Source: Mangifera indica
Taxonomy: Eukaryota > Streptophyta > Magnoliopsida > Sapindales > Anacardiaceae
NCBI RefSeq assembly: GCF_011075055.1
Contig: NC_058137.1
Span: forward strand, 23,979,463-24,043,462
Direction of reading: 5' to 3'
DNA: 64,000 nucleotides
Shown: positions 24,961 through 36,400 of the stretch, piece after piece
How positions within the stretch are numbered: the stretch's first letter is position 1
How the letters are laid out: every line of letters begins with the position of its first letter
Translations under genes and position numbers: made by a program
The notes under the pieces: model-generated
Told to the model about the DNA's origin: nothing
Seen by the model: only the letters and a program-made list of their open reading frames with translations
The model's database searches: none

Positions 24961-26869
24961 ATCTGAAGTATGATTTTTGGTGTTGTATGATTTTTTTTGT
25001 AATTAATTTCGTTACTAAAGGCCACAAATCCTTATATCCTCATGTCTCTTGATTTCTATTACACCACTTAATCCCAAATCCTATGCTTGTTGTCTAATGA
25101 TAATACCAATATCTATTAATCATTGTTACCCATAATTGGATGCTAATTGACATCTTTTCTAATTTGTTGATATGGGAAACAAATTGTTGGATAGAGTAAT
25201 CAATATCTTAACATAAGCCACGAGGTAGATCTTGTGCCAATCCACTTGCTCGTATGAAATTGGTATGCATCCCAACTTTTGTGACTTTTTCATAGAATTC
25301 CAACAATTTCTTTTGCTCCTTAGAAGCCCACAAGATCATAGTTGATGCTCTTACATACAAAACATGGGTAGTTAAAAACAAGTAAATGATTTGAAATTCA
25401 ACTTGTTTTATAGAATAATGCTCATATATATTGCATCTTACAATTGAAAAAAGTCCCTCTACGACTGAAGAATGAATGTGTTCATGGGCTATAAATAGAT
25501 AAGGTCAATGACCAAACAAACAAAAAAATATTTTGATAACTTTTTTATAAACACTCACTTGCACACAACTAGACACTCCTATTTGAGTTACCTTGACGTC
25601 ATACCGTGCTATTCAATAATATTGGAAAAAAGGTAATGTAACAAAATAACTAGTATTGAGAATTAGTTGTCTTTTGAGATAGGGAATTTTGATAGAAGCC
25701 CTACTTTACTCTTTGCAACATCGTCATTTTCAATTCAACCGCAAACCAATTTCCTTTTAACATACTAGGCAGAGCACACCTTTGTACTTCAATTGGGCAA
25801 ACTCTTTGATAGTAACTTCTTTTATTTGGTAGGTGAATGAAAGACTGCTTTGAGATAGGAAACAATTAGCTCCTACTCCAATATAGAACATTGCATTGCT
25901 TAACCTCCAACTTACAATTCACATCTTGGATGTAAAAGTTGTTCTTTTAAGATCCATTAGCTCCACCTAAGATGTTTTTTTAGGGCCAAAAAATTAGGAA
26001 TGAGAAAAGAAGAAAGAAAAAAGAAGAGAAGGAGTAAAAAATAAACATATAAAATAATTTGGATGAAATGAATTTGTTTATGTGATATTGAGGTTATAAA
26101 TGATATTAGTAATATGAAAGTAAAGAACTCCTAATTTTACCAAAGTTAAACGAAATATTTATTTAGAGTTTACAATTTAAGATTTATGATATAACCCTAA
26201 ATTAAATTGTCTCACTCTCAACCACAAAAACTGGCTTGATGTCTTTACCTCATTAGTTGCTTAATAAATTAAAAATGTTATGTAATTGGCATAATTAGTA
26301 TTAATAATTTTGATTTGATTATAAAAAATCTTTTAATAAAATTGACTTTGCCCTTTTTTTAATTATTATTATTATATATTTTTTTGATAATTGAGATTTC
26401 TCTTATTTTTATTAGACAAATCAATCTAAAATATATTAATTAAATTATAATTATTATATTAAATGAATCAAAATTTTATAATCAAAATTTTTACTAACTA
26501 AAATATGATTTAATAGGAGTAACAAAGGAAGAAAACAAATAGTAATAAGAGCCGAGATGTCATCCACATGTATGAGAAGAGACGGACACACGCTGAAAAG
26601 GAGCGTGAGGGTGATAAAGGATGACTGATGCATTTACCGTGTAGGCCACAAAAGGCCAAGATGACAAGAGGGTGATGCTGCATATAAGTCAAGATATGGG
26701 GACAGACACTCCACAGTTCTATCATGTCATGTCCGTGTACACTTTAGCTTATTTATATTGTGTCATTTCTCCCCTTTTTCCCTTTTTTCTATTTTCCATT
26801 TCCCTATTTTTATTTTGTTTTATTTAATATTTTAATATTTTATTTTTTAATAAAATTATTTTATTATTC
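24961..26869. other. gene-poor DNA with unclassified relics
   Basis: The stretches 25180-25340 and 25690-25970 have near-coding composition on the minus strand (for example ILWASKEQKKLLEFYEKV) but are interrupted, and I do not recognise the protein. At 26520-26760 a GC-richer patch with gcatataag and tatttatattg could be a promoter, but no gene follows. Confidence 0.3.
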
Positions 26870-27015
26870 ATAAAATTATGTATCTAAATAATTATATAAA
26901 TAATGATATATAATTAAATAATTAAATAATATTTTATTTTTAATTTAAAATTTTTAATTTTATAATAATATATTATTATTTATATATAATATTACGTATA
27001 TTATTTATATATAAA
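26870..27015. repeat. small MITE, 'TATGTGTA' family, diverged
   Basis: The left end ataaaattatgtatctaaat and the right end atattatttatatataaata flank the typical core attttatttttaatttaaaa. Diverged. Confidence 0.35.
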
Positions 27016-27069
27016 TAGGACCTTTGAGATTTGGGCAAGTGATTCAATAATATTATGTGGCAGAATCAC

Positions 27070-28110
27070 TGTTTCCTACCAATACTTGTTTGTAATGTCA
27101 TTTTACCACCTTAAAACATTAAAAACAACACTTTATCACCTTTCATCCAATATTTCTATTAATTTTAACTATAAAAAGTTATTCAAATAATTTTTTATAT
27201 TTATTTTAAATCAGTTATAATTTTGAAAAAAATAAAAAAAATTTCTTTATTCTTCTCTCTTTCTTTTTTTTTTTCTAAATCCTTTTGGGTGGATTCTCTA
27301 CTCTTTCTTCTTTTTCCTTTTATTTTTCCATCGATAATACTTCCACCACACTGGACCCAAAATCCCACTGTGAATCTTTTTACATTAATGAATGGTAAAA
27401 CTCCATCACTTTTGAAACCTTTCTCAATTTGTTATACATGATATTAATTTTTTCAACAATGATGAAGATAGCGATAGAATTTCATCTTCCGATGGAAGTT
27501 TTTATGTGATGAAACATACACAAGCTAAAGATGGTTTTGGCGATGGATCATTTTATGTGATAACTTTGTTTTGCTATGATTCAATATTGTTTTTTTCAAC
27601 ACTTAAATTTCCTCTTCCAATGCTTTTATTTCCTTTCATTTTATTTTCTACTACCCTCGAACATTTATTTTACTCTTTCATTTTTAAATTGTAAATACTT
27701 GAATATTTTCAAAGAGTATTCAAGATCAACATTTTTTCAAAGATCTCATTTTCAAGGACAAAAACAATGATGACCATTTCTTCTAAAATCTTCTAGAAAC
27801 CTATAGCCGATTTCACTTAACGATGGTTTAATTTAGTTTAGTGTAGTTATTGTATTTTTCTTTTACGATTTACAAAAGTGAAGATTAGAAGAAAAAATAT
27901 CATTGTCTGAATGTGCAATGAGTGAAGGAAAGTAGCAATGGGTGGAAGAAAGATTTGTAATTAAAAATGTCATTAGAATAGGTTATTTTTGTCTTTTCAA
28001 TACATAGTATATAAAAGTTAAGAAATTTTATTAATAAAAACGATGAAAGGTGAGAAAGTGTCTTTACAATAAATTATGGGTGGAAAACTGTCATTTCACC
28101 AAATTATGTA
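27070..28110. mobile_element. Mutator-type foldback element, copy C (diverged)
   Basis: Inner-end phrases are inverted: ttaaaacattaaaaacaaca, ctttatcacctttcatc on the left and gatgaaaggtgagaaagtgt, attatgggtggaaaact on the right. The core is T-rich with gat/gaa motifs and codes for nothing recognisable. Confidence 0.4.
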
Positions 28111-28124
28111 ATAAACAATATAAT

Positions 28125-29075
28125 GAAATATATTTTTCCACTAGGGTTTGATCCTAAAACACTTTTTCACTTCTTGATGATATATATCATACTTATTCAA
28201 AATTAGTAAGAAAGTTAAATTATCATATTATTTGTAAATATATATTTTTTAAATTACCATATCTTCTCAAATAACAAAATTACCATATCACCCCTTAAAA
28301 TATTAAATCTGCATTAATGTACTCTTCTTCCCCACGATCATTATTGTCGCCACCAAGGCACAACCGGCTTATCTTGACAATCCACCATCTCTTCCACATC
28401 CACCATATTTTCTCTCTTGGTCACACATCTAGTTCATTGTCTTGCTCGCCCTTACGCCCGCCCCCCCATCCCACAAAACAAAAACCATTATTGCCTCCAC
28501 TAAGCCATCATAGCTATAATATTTGTCTTCTTTTCTCGCTCGAGAATTAATCAAAACTATTATATGATGACTCACTTCGACTTAATCAAATTTGGCATGC
28601 GAACGACCCACTCTAGCTCATCATGCTTGCTTTCTTCGTCTACGACTTCTTTCCGCATGCTAATAGTCTACTTTGACTAGTTTGTCAATTTTGGTGTTTA
28701 TCGACAATATCTTTTTGCGATAATGAAATATTTGTGTGTGGTTATGGTGTACAAATTGTTTATGAAGCTCAAGAAATAGTATTCTGTGATTGTTTGGAGT
28801 GGCAACTAAGGCTTCCAAAATGATAGGGAATGAATTATTGGTTCTCAATCATATAAAATAGTCAAATATCATGTTTAAAACATTAAAGTGAGATATGTAA
28901 AAAGTTTATTCTTCTATTCTTTAAACATTAGAAGTGAAATTACGATTTTACTCTTATAGTGTTTTTTCTTTTTAAACAAAGTATAATTATGGGCGGAAAA
29001 CTCTGGTTCATTCTATCAATAGTTGAAATAGTATTTTTTGACCAAACCTAAAGTAGGAAAAATGTAATTCACTAT
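28125..29075. mobile_element. Mutator-type foldback element, copy D (diverged)
   Basis: The left end tttttccactagggtttgat pairs with the right end in reverse, tttttcctactttaggtttg. The core is clearly more GC-rich (28317-28680, cgccaccaaggcacaaccgg). A 77-residue frame at 28317-28550 is Pro/His/Ser-rich without a known domain. Confidence 0.45.
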
Positions 29076-29105
29076 AAACAATTTAAATGTTATTTGTTAA
29101 ATGAG

Positions 29106-29265
29106 TAATGTTATGTGTTCTTTTTTTGTACATAATTTAGATATATAAATAATGTCATTATATGATTTGATATTATTTTATTTTTAATTTAAAATTATTC
29201 ACTCATATAATAACATATTATTTATATATCCAAATTATATATAAAAAAATATATACACATTTTTA
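29106..29265. repeat. small MITE, 'TATGTGTA' family
   Basis: The left end taatgttatgtgttcttttt and the right end aaaaaatatatacacatttt are inverted around the common core ttttatttttaatttaaaat. A (TA)n microsatellite follows at 29437-29467. Confidence 0.45.
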
Positions 29266-29432
29266 TTTTTACTAAGATATAATTCCAATTAACATGCACA
29301 ATATTCAATCATACAATACACTATTTTTGTCCATTTGCATTTGTTTTTAAACCATGAAAAAAATCATTTAAATCAACCTCTACTCCAAACTTGAAAATAA
29401 AATTTTAAAAACAGTAACATAAAAGGGTATTA

Positions 29433-29471
<39 letters not shown>

Positions 29472-29599
29472 CAATTGTGAAGACAATTCATTTTAACCAA
29501 TATATTATTTTAAAAAACAAAAAAATATATTCATTAATAAAACCAAAACCTATCAAATTTCGAAATCGTTGAAAATTGGCCAAAAATAAACTAAATTGA

Positions 29600-29869
29600 T
29601 AGTAAATGACAAAAAATATAGGTCGGTTCTGATATATGACGTTTATATTTAATTAAATCAAAAAATTAATTAATTTTTATTAATTTTAAATAGCACCTCA
29701 GATTATTATATAAATGAATTCTCTCTCCTCTTGATGTCACAACATTAGAACTCAAATACAACCTTCTCTTTTTCTCTGCTCTGCCTCCTTACATTTTGCT
29801 CTTCTCTCTTAATTTTCTGCTTCTATTTCCCTTCTCTTCTTTCACCATTTTGATTTCGCACCCCAGAAA
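29600..29869 (+). promoter_or_regulatory. promoter and 5' UTR of the CCT-domain gene
   Basis: A TATA box candidate, TATAAAT, lies at 29709-29715, 155 bases before the ATG. It is followed by a CT-rich leader (ctctctcctctt, cttctctttttctctgctc) typical of plant 5' UTRs. Confidence 0.5.
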
Positions 29870-32800
29870 ATGTATGCAGAAACTGGCCTTTTCTTCCCTT
29901 ACATGCACAATTTCTCTCAAGATTTTCAGCAACTTGAGGAATATTGTGAATCAAATAAACCTGATTCTTTTTTGGTACTCTTTCCATGTCTACTCTCTTT
30001 TAATTTCAAGTGATCTGCATTTATTTTACTTGTTTTCAACTGGGTTTCACTAGTTTTCTATTTTTGTTTGTAGTTTTATTGTAGTCTCTGTCTCGTTTCT
30101 CTGAAAATTGCAAAAAAATCCTGAAAATTGAATACAAATTCCATTTGTATTTTTGTTGATTCTATTATTTTCTTTAATTCTTTGAAATATTATAAATTTC
30201 TAATAGTTTGTGGAATATGCTATATGGGTTTTTACAAAGAAGGTAACTTTTTTTAATGACTTTTCTTTGTCCACATTTTCTTGGAAGACAAACAGGGTAT
30301 AGACAATAATAATCGAAAAAGAAAAAGAAAAGTGAAAATATAATTAGAAATGGTTTCACGGTCACAAGTTCCGTGTTCTTCAAGGATTCTTTCGTTCTGT
30401 TGTTACTTTTTATGTGTGGTGTTAGTTGGTTTTTAGCTTTTTACAGCACTTTGAAAAGCAGAATCTTTTGTTTTTGTATTAATTTTAATTTTAATTTCTT
30501 TAAGAGACTAAAAGGAGAAAACAGTTTATTTCTGCCTTTATTATTGTTCTAATTTTATTTTATTTATTTATTTTCGTTTTTAAAACTAATTTAGTGAAAG
30601 TAGAAGAAATGAAAATTTCCCATGAAAGTTATGGTAGATGTTTACTTTAGGTAAAAGTGAATTTTATCCTCAGTGAGATTAAGTTAATTTACCTTTTTTT
30701 TCGGTGGTTTGATTATAATGGAAATTTCTTGTTGATATAGACTTTGTCATGTGGAAATTTTGGGAGAAAAGATTTCAATTTTATTATTATTTTTTATATG
30801 ATATTTTAGTTTGGTTAAGTTGAAGTGATGCTGTGCTTTTGAAGTTAGAAACAATTGCTTTGGTGGAAATATGAATACTGAAGTAGTAGACTTTCTGTGT
30901 TGGGGTCTAAGAAGTTGATAAAATAGATTACAAAAATTGCCAATTACCTCAGATGATGCTTTTATGCACATTGATGCTGTAAAAAAAATTATGGTAATTG
31001 TAGAATTTTTCTCTTGATTTTGTGGATTGAGTGTCTATCATACTTTTGATGTGGGGTATTTCATTCCTAAAATTGTTATTCATCACAGATTTCAGAAGAA
31101 AGTAAGATGGTGTCAGGGCATTTGAGATGAGGTGTTTTTGTGATTAGTCAATGCAGCATTTGCTTGATCAGTGATTATTAGGAATAGTTGTTTAATTTAC
31201 ATTTTTGGATTCTTAAAGTAATTTCAGCATCTTAATTGTAACTAATGTTGTTGGTGAAGTGTTCTAACCTAGAGCTTTTTTAATTCACATCTTATGCAAT
31301 AATTGTTGATTTTAATTATTTGTTTTTGTGCAGAGCAACAATGTCCAGACCTCCAGCATATCACACTATGACCTGGGGGGAGAAGGAGATTTATTCAAAG
31401 CTCCGGAGCCAATCATTGAAGAACTGCTTGGGGAGCTTGATCCTGTGACATCAGCCATTTCGATGATCTCTTGTGGTGAAGATGTTGTCGCTACCCAAGC
31501 ACTCAAGGCTGCAAATATTGACTCAATTCACCATGAACAGCTTCTGAATGAGGTTTTCTTTGAGTGGGAGAAGGATCATGTGGAAAAGCCAGAAATAGAT
31601 GCACCACTCTCTGAGGTCCTTGACGTCAAGATTCCTGTTTTGAGGAACCATGAAAGCCAAATTCAGGAAGGCAAGATGCTTCCTGATACACCATTTCAGA
31701 AAAGTGTGAGCTCTGGAAGCTTAACCTCAATGGAATGGGTGCATGGAACTATGATGAAACCGAGCTTTCTGGAAATTGCTTGTATGGATTTTGGATCTGT
31801 TTATGGCATGCGGAGAGCTTTCAGTGAAGGAGACATAGAGGTCTGACTTATTTTTTCTATGCACTTACACTATAATTTGCTCTGCATGTTTGAGTAGTAG
31901 GTTTCCTAAATCACTTGCATTTTTTTTTATTTTCCCCTACAATCCTATAAATCTCTTTAGATGAGGTAGATGGGGAATGTCTTTTTGTGAGGCTTACTTT
32001 CCAAATAATTAATATCAAGGTTGTTTATGATGGTCGACAGTAATTTTTCTTTAAACATTCTGGTACACTACTGGTGTCTCTGAATAACGAGTAAAGCATT
32101 AAGACTTTAGTAATTTCAAGCCTCTGACATGAATTACTTGAAAGCCACCAATACAGAGAGAGTATATATGCTAAATAGGTTCTGTAGTCCAGAGAAGTGG
32201 TTTATCCACGTGTTTTAGAAAGATGGAAACCATTCTCCTGATAGAGTTGGCTTAAATACTTACCCTTTATAAATTCTTGACCGCTTATAGAAAACATTCA
32301 CTCCTTAATTAAGGGCCTAGCTGTGGGAAATGCTGCTCATTTCTTAGTATCGTCATTTACTCCTGGCACATCCGTGTGGCATGACCTGCTGAGTATTGGC
32401 TTTGCATAGTAGCCTGTGGACTGAGAAATGTTTAGACCTTTCTGGCCATTTCCACAGGATGGGGCTGGGTCATTGATACTGAGTTTTTATGACAGACTCT
32501 TGGTAATGGCAATATGAGCTTCATCCACTCTCCTCATGAACGGCCTATGGTGATCACCAACTTCCCTACTGAGGACCGCAGGGAAAAGCTTTCCAGATAC
32601 AGAAATAAAAAGACAAAGAGAAACTTTGGCAGAAAAATAAAGGTAAGACTTACAAGTAATACTTATATTTTTGCCTTTTTTTTGTATATCATTGTTGTCA
32701 TTTTTGCTGTACTTACAAAAACAAACTACAAACTCACACAACTTACCTACAAAAATTTGTGTTGCTTGTGGCAATGGTGCTCTATGGAATACTCCTTACT

Positions 32801-32918
32801 AAAACTTATATGTTGCTTTTTTCAGTATGCATGCAGAAAGGCTCTTGCTGACAGCCAACCAAGGATTCGTGGACGCTTTGCAAAGACTGAAGAACCAGAG
32901 ATGTCGAGGAGGCAATGA
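29870..32918 (+). CDS. CCT-domain (CMF-type) transcriptional regulator
   Basis: Four exons (29870-29974, 31334-31840, 32496-32642, 32826-32918) join in phase 0 at every junction and give 283 residues. The N-terminus MYAETGLFFPYMHNF, followed by SISHYDLGGEGDLFKAPEP (about 43-61) and ISMISCGEDV, is typical of the Arabidopsis At4g27900/At5g53420 group of CCT-motif proteins. The CCT domain occupies about 232-274, with RREKLSRYRNKKTKRNFGRK followed by IKYACRKALAD and RIRGRF. No B-box or response-regulator domain is present. From family knowledge, the CCT domain mediates nuclear import and contact with NF-Y subunits or DNA. The exact role of this subgroup is poorly defined. Intron 1 is long (1.36 kb) and T-rich, as often seen in regulators. 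The gene looks intact. Its 3' end faces the WSD gene. Confidence 0.93.
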
Positions 32919-33474
32919 CTCGGACCTAATTCAGTAAGAAGAAGAAGAAGAAGAGGAGGAGGAGGAGGAGGAAGAACGGGAATGAAATAGCTGGGTCTGA
33001 TGAAGTATCATGCAAAGAATGTGCAATAGTGAAGCCTGGCAAAGAGAATTCGTAGAAAGCCGAAGGAGGTAATGCTAAATAAACAAGACCCCCCCTCCGC
33101 TCTTGCGGAGGTAGGCAATCTTTTATTTTCTATAATAACCTACCAAGTAAACAGAACGGCGGGCAAGTAGGATTGTATATAAAGCTTGTTGAATAAGACG
33201 AAGCCGAGAAGTGTACTTGTTCATCTTATGTTTAATGAAAAGCAAATCCTTCTACAGATGCTTGTTTCAATCCTTCCATATAAAAGCACTTGAGTGAAGT
33301 ACATGAATGCAACACAATTTGTAAAACAAATCTTCCTGAATTTGTTACAGCATTTTTCTAAATTTCCTCTGATATCCAATTATATTCAAGCCTTTTTTGG
33401 TTGCTCTGTTTTCCAGATGTGATTACGGATAACCAAACATCACAATTTTAAAGTTAACAAATACATATATATGA
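32919..33474. other. 3' UTR of the CCT gene and convergent spacer
   Basis: A purine-rich (GAA)n(GAG)n tract at 32937-32976 lies just after the stop codon. The spacer between the two convergent genes holds no other gene. An ataaa-rich stretch near 33230 may contain polyadenylation signals. Confidence 0.5.
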
Positions 33475-36400
33475 TTAGACAAGATCACTGAGATTTGTTC
33501 TTCCTGCATCTAGAGCAGCCTTCTTTATGATTTGGAGAGATTCATCAACATCCTCGCAAATCTGGTGAGGATGAGGAATCACATCTGGATCAGCAGCTAT
33601 AACAACAGACATCTTATTCACATAGCTCTGGAAATGGATTGTCAATGCCTGCAAAACCAACAACATATCATTCATGGTGACAGATTGGTTGATGTCTCTA
33701 TATGAAATGACGAGGCTCGACTCTTACCTGTGGATGCCCATAAACAGATGGAGCAATATAAGCAATAGGATGGCCATAAAAACTAATTTCTTCAGAAGGG
33801 CCAACCACATTTGAGAAAGCCATTGTTGTGTTTGAAAGAACTCTCACTGCTGTAGCAGCACCTACCTGTTTTGTAATTCGGAACAATTTCAGTTAATTCT
33901 TATTAAAGAAAATGAGATGTTTGAATTCATATATAAATACCTTACAACCAAATGCCTTGAGTACAAACTTGGCAACTGAATACGTGCATAAAGCTTCAAG
34001 AGAAAGCTTCTTTCTATCCATGGTGGCTTTAGCTCCATGGACATAATTCAATGGGTCATTTTGCAAGCCTATTTTGAAGGGAAGAAGAACATATCCGATC
34101 TTATTTCCCCACCTGCACTTGGATCCCTTCTCCATCATTTCAGCTAAAGCCTGTTTTAGAAAATATTAACAAAAACTTCATCTTTATTCCTAATTATTAG
34201 TATTAATTGAATAGTAAAGAGAGATAAATTTTCACCTGGATCCCTGTAGTTGGTCTGAGGTTGACGAGAGCAGATGCCCTGAGGCGGATGTTTCTTGGAT
34301 GATTACTTGACTTCTGTCCTCCATCTTGATCAGTTTTAGCTGAAACTCCATAGACATGCTATTATCAAAATAAAAAGGCCAAAGGAGTGTTTCCCACCCA
34401 AGGTATAGTGAAAGGACAAATTTCCACCCATTAATTTTTTAAAATCTAAATACCCACCTATCTACTAAAATTTACTATTAGGGTTAATTGTAATTTAGCT
34501 AAAATATTAAAAAACTAAAAAATTATTACATTTCATTTCTTAAGTTTAAAAATCTAACAATTTTTCTTCACCTAAAATTTGAAAAGTTGTATTTTCCCCT
34601 TTTAAGATTTGATTTTTTTCAATAACCACTTTTCAGCAACCATTCTAAGAAGGCCATTGGTCAACCAGGCCATTGGTCAACTTTCTCACCCCTACCTCCC
34701 CAATGGTTTTCCAACATGGAAGCCACCAAAAATTTGGTCAAAATGGTCAGACGATGTTACATATATCTGTGAGTTGTCTAGCCACTTCAACGTTAATTGA
34801 ATGATGAAGCACATGTTTGTGCATCATCCAGACAATGCATAGATCCGTGTGACGTTACACAAATTTGTGCGATGTTGTCTAAGCATTTTGGTTAGATTTT
34901 TGGTTGTCTTCATGCTGGGAAACCACTAGGGAGGGGGTTGGTGGGAAGGTTGATTGATGACCTTCTTAAAGTGGTCGTTGAAAAGTGGTTATTGAAAATA
35001 ATCAAATCTTAAGGGAAAAAATATAATTTTTCAAACTTTGGGTGGAGGAAAATTGTTAGTTTTTAAATTTGAGGGATGAAATGTGATAATTTTTTAAATA
35101 TTTTAGCTAAATAACAATTTTATCTTTAACTCTAATAATGAATTTTAACAGATGGATAAGTATTTGAGTTTTTAAAGTTAATAAATAAAAATTTGTCATT
35201 CCATTAAATCTTGGATGGAAAATATTCCCTTGGTAAAAAAAAAAAAAAAAAAAAAGAGGATTTTAAGGGAAGAGAACTCAGTCAATTCGATCGAGGTACC
35301 GCGAGAGGGCAGCTTGAGTCACTCCCAATAGAACATCGTTGACGGTCTGACAATTAACAACAACCCATTAATTCATGATGCAAAAACAAGAAGAGGAAAT
35401 TAAGTATAGAAATTATGAAAAACCAAATGAGAATAATTTTTGTAAAATGCTGCTCTCTCTTTGTTCAATACCGTGGACTTGAAAGGTAAAAACTGCACTT
35501 CCGTTTCAACATTCTTACGCCGGTCGATTTGGGTCAGTAAAGTTTTGATGAGGACCAAATTAAGTTTAATTCGAATTAATAATATTAAATTTTAATTTTG
35601 TTTAATATTATTAAAAGATTACTAATAAAATAAATAATATTATCAATGAGATAAATGACAACATAAAAGAGGTAAATAATTTTAAAAAACAAATAAGAAC
35701 ATAGATTTAAGGCCAAACGACTATTTCCCACCCAAGGTATGCTGTAATGACAAGTTTTCCCCCTTTAACTATGGAAATACCAAACACCCACCCATGGCCA
35801 GTTAAAAGTAACGGGGTTAAGGGTAAAATTGTCATTTTCTCTATAATATTAAAAAATAAACTAAAATATAATTTCCTTTTGCCCCCCTAAAGTTTGAAAA
35901 CAAAAATTTCCCCCCAGCCTAAGTTTAAGAAAATGGCAGTTTCACCCTAGGGTTTGGTTTTGAAATCTCCGGCGACCTCTCCGGCTCCGTTGCCGACGGC
36001 TTCTCCCTCCCGAAGAATCCTCTCCTTCCGGTGATCGGTTTCCTCCCATTTGGAGGCCCGATCGTCGCCGGAAAAGCGGTGGGAGACGAAGAACTTCGTC
36101 GGGGAAGACGAAGTTCTTCGTCTTCCCAGACGAAGACGACGGCTTCGTCTTCGTCTGGGAAGACGAAGAACTTCGTCTTCCCCGACGAAGTTCTTCGTCT
36201 CCCACCGCTTTTCCGGCGACGATCGGGCCTCCAAATGGGAGGAAACCGATCACCGGAAGGAGAGGATTCTTCGGGAGGGAGAAGCCGTCGGCAACGGAGC
36301 CGGAGAGGTCGCCGGAGATTTCAAAACCAAACCCTAGGGTGAAACTGCCATTTTCTTAAACTTAGGCTGGGGGGAAATTTTTGTTTTCAAACTTTAGGGG

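Noticed and set aside
28317..28550. 77-codon Pro/His/Ser-rich frame
   Set aside because: It lies in the core of foldback copy D, has no domain, and its composition reflects local C-richness.
35942..36342. Overlapping 95-103-codon open frames on both strands
   Set aside because: They are mirror images made by the palindromic element. Pro/Arg/Ser-rich translation of a GC-rich inverted repeat, with no domain.
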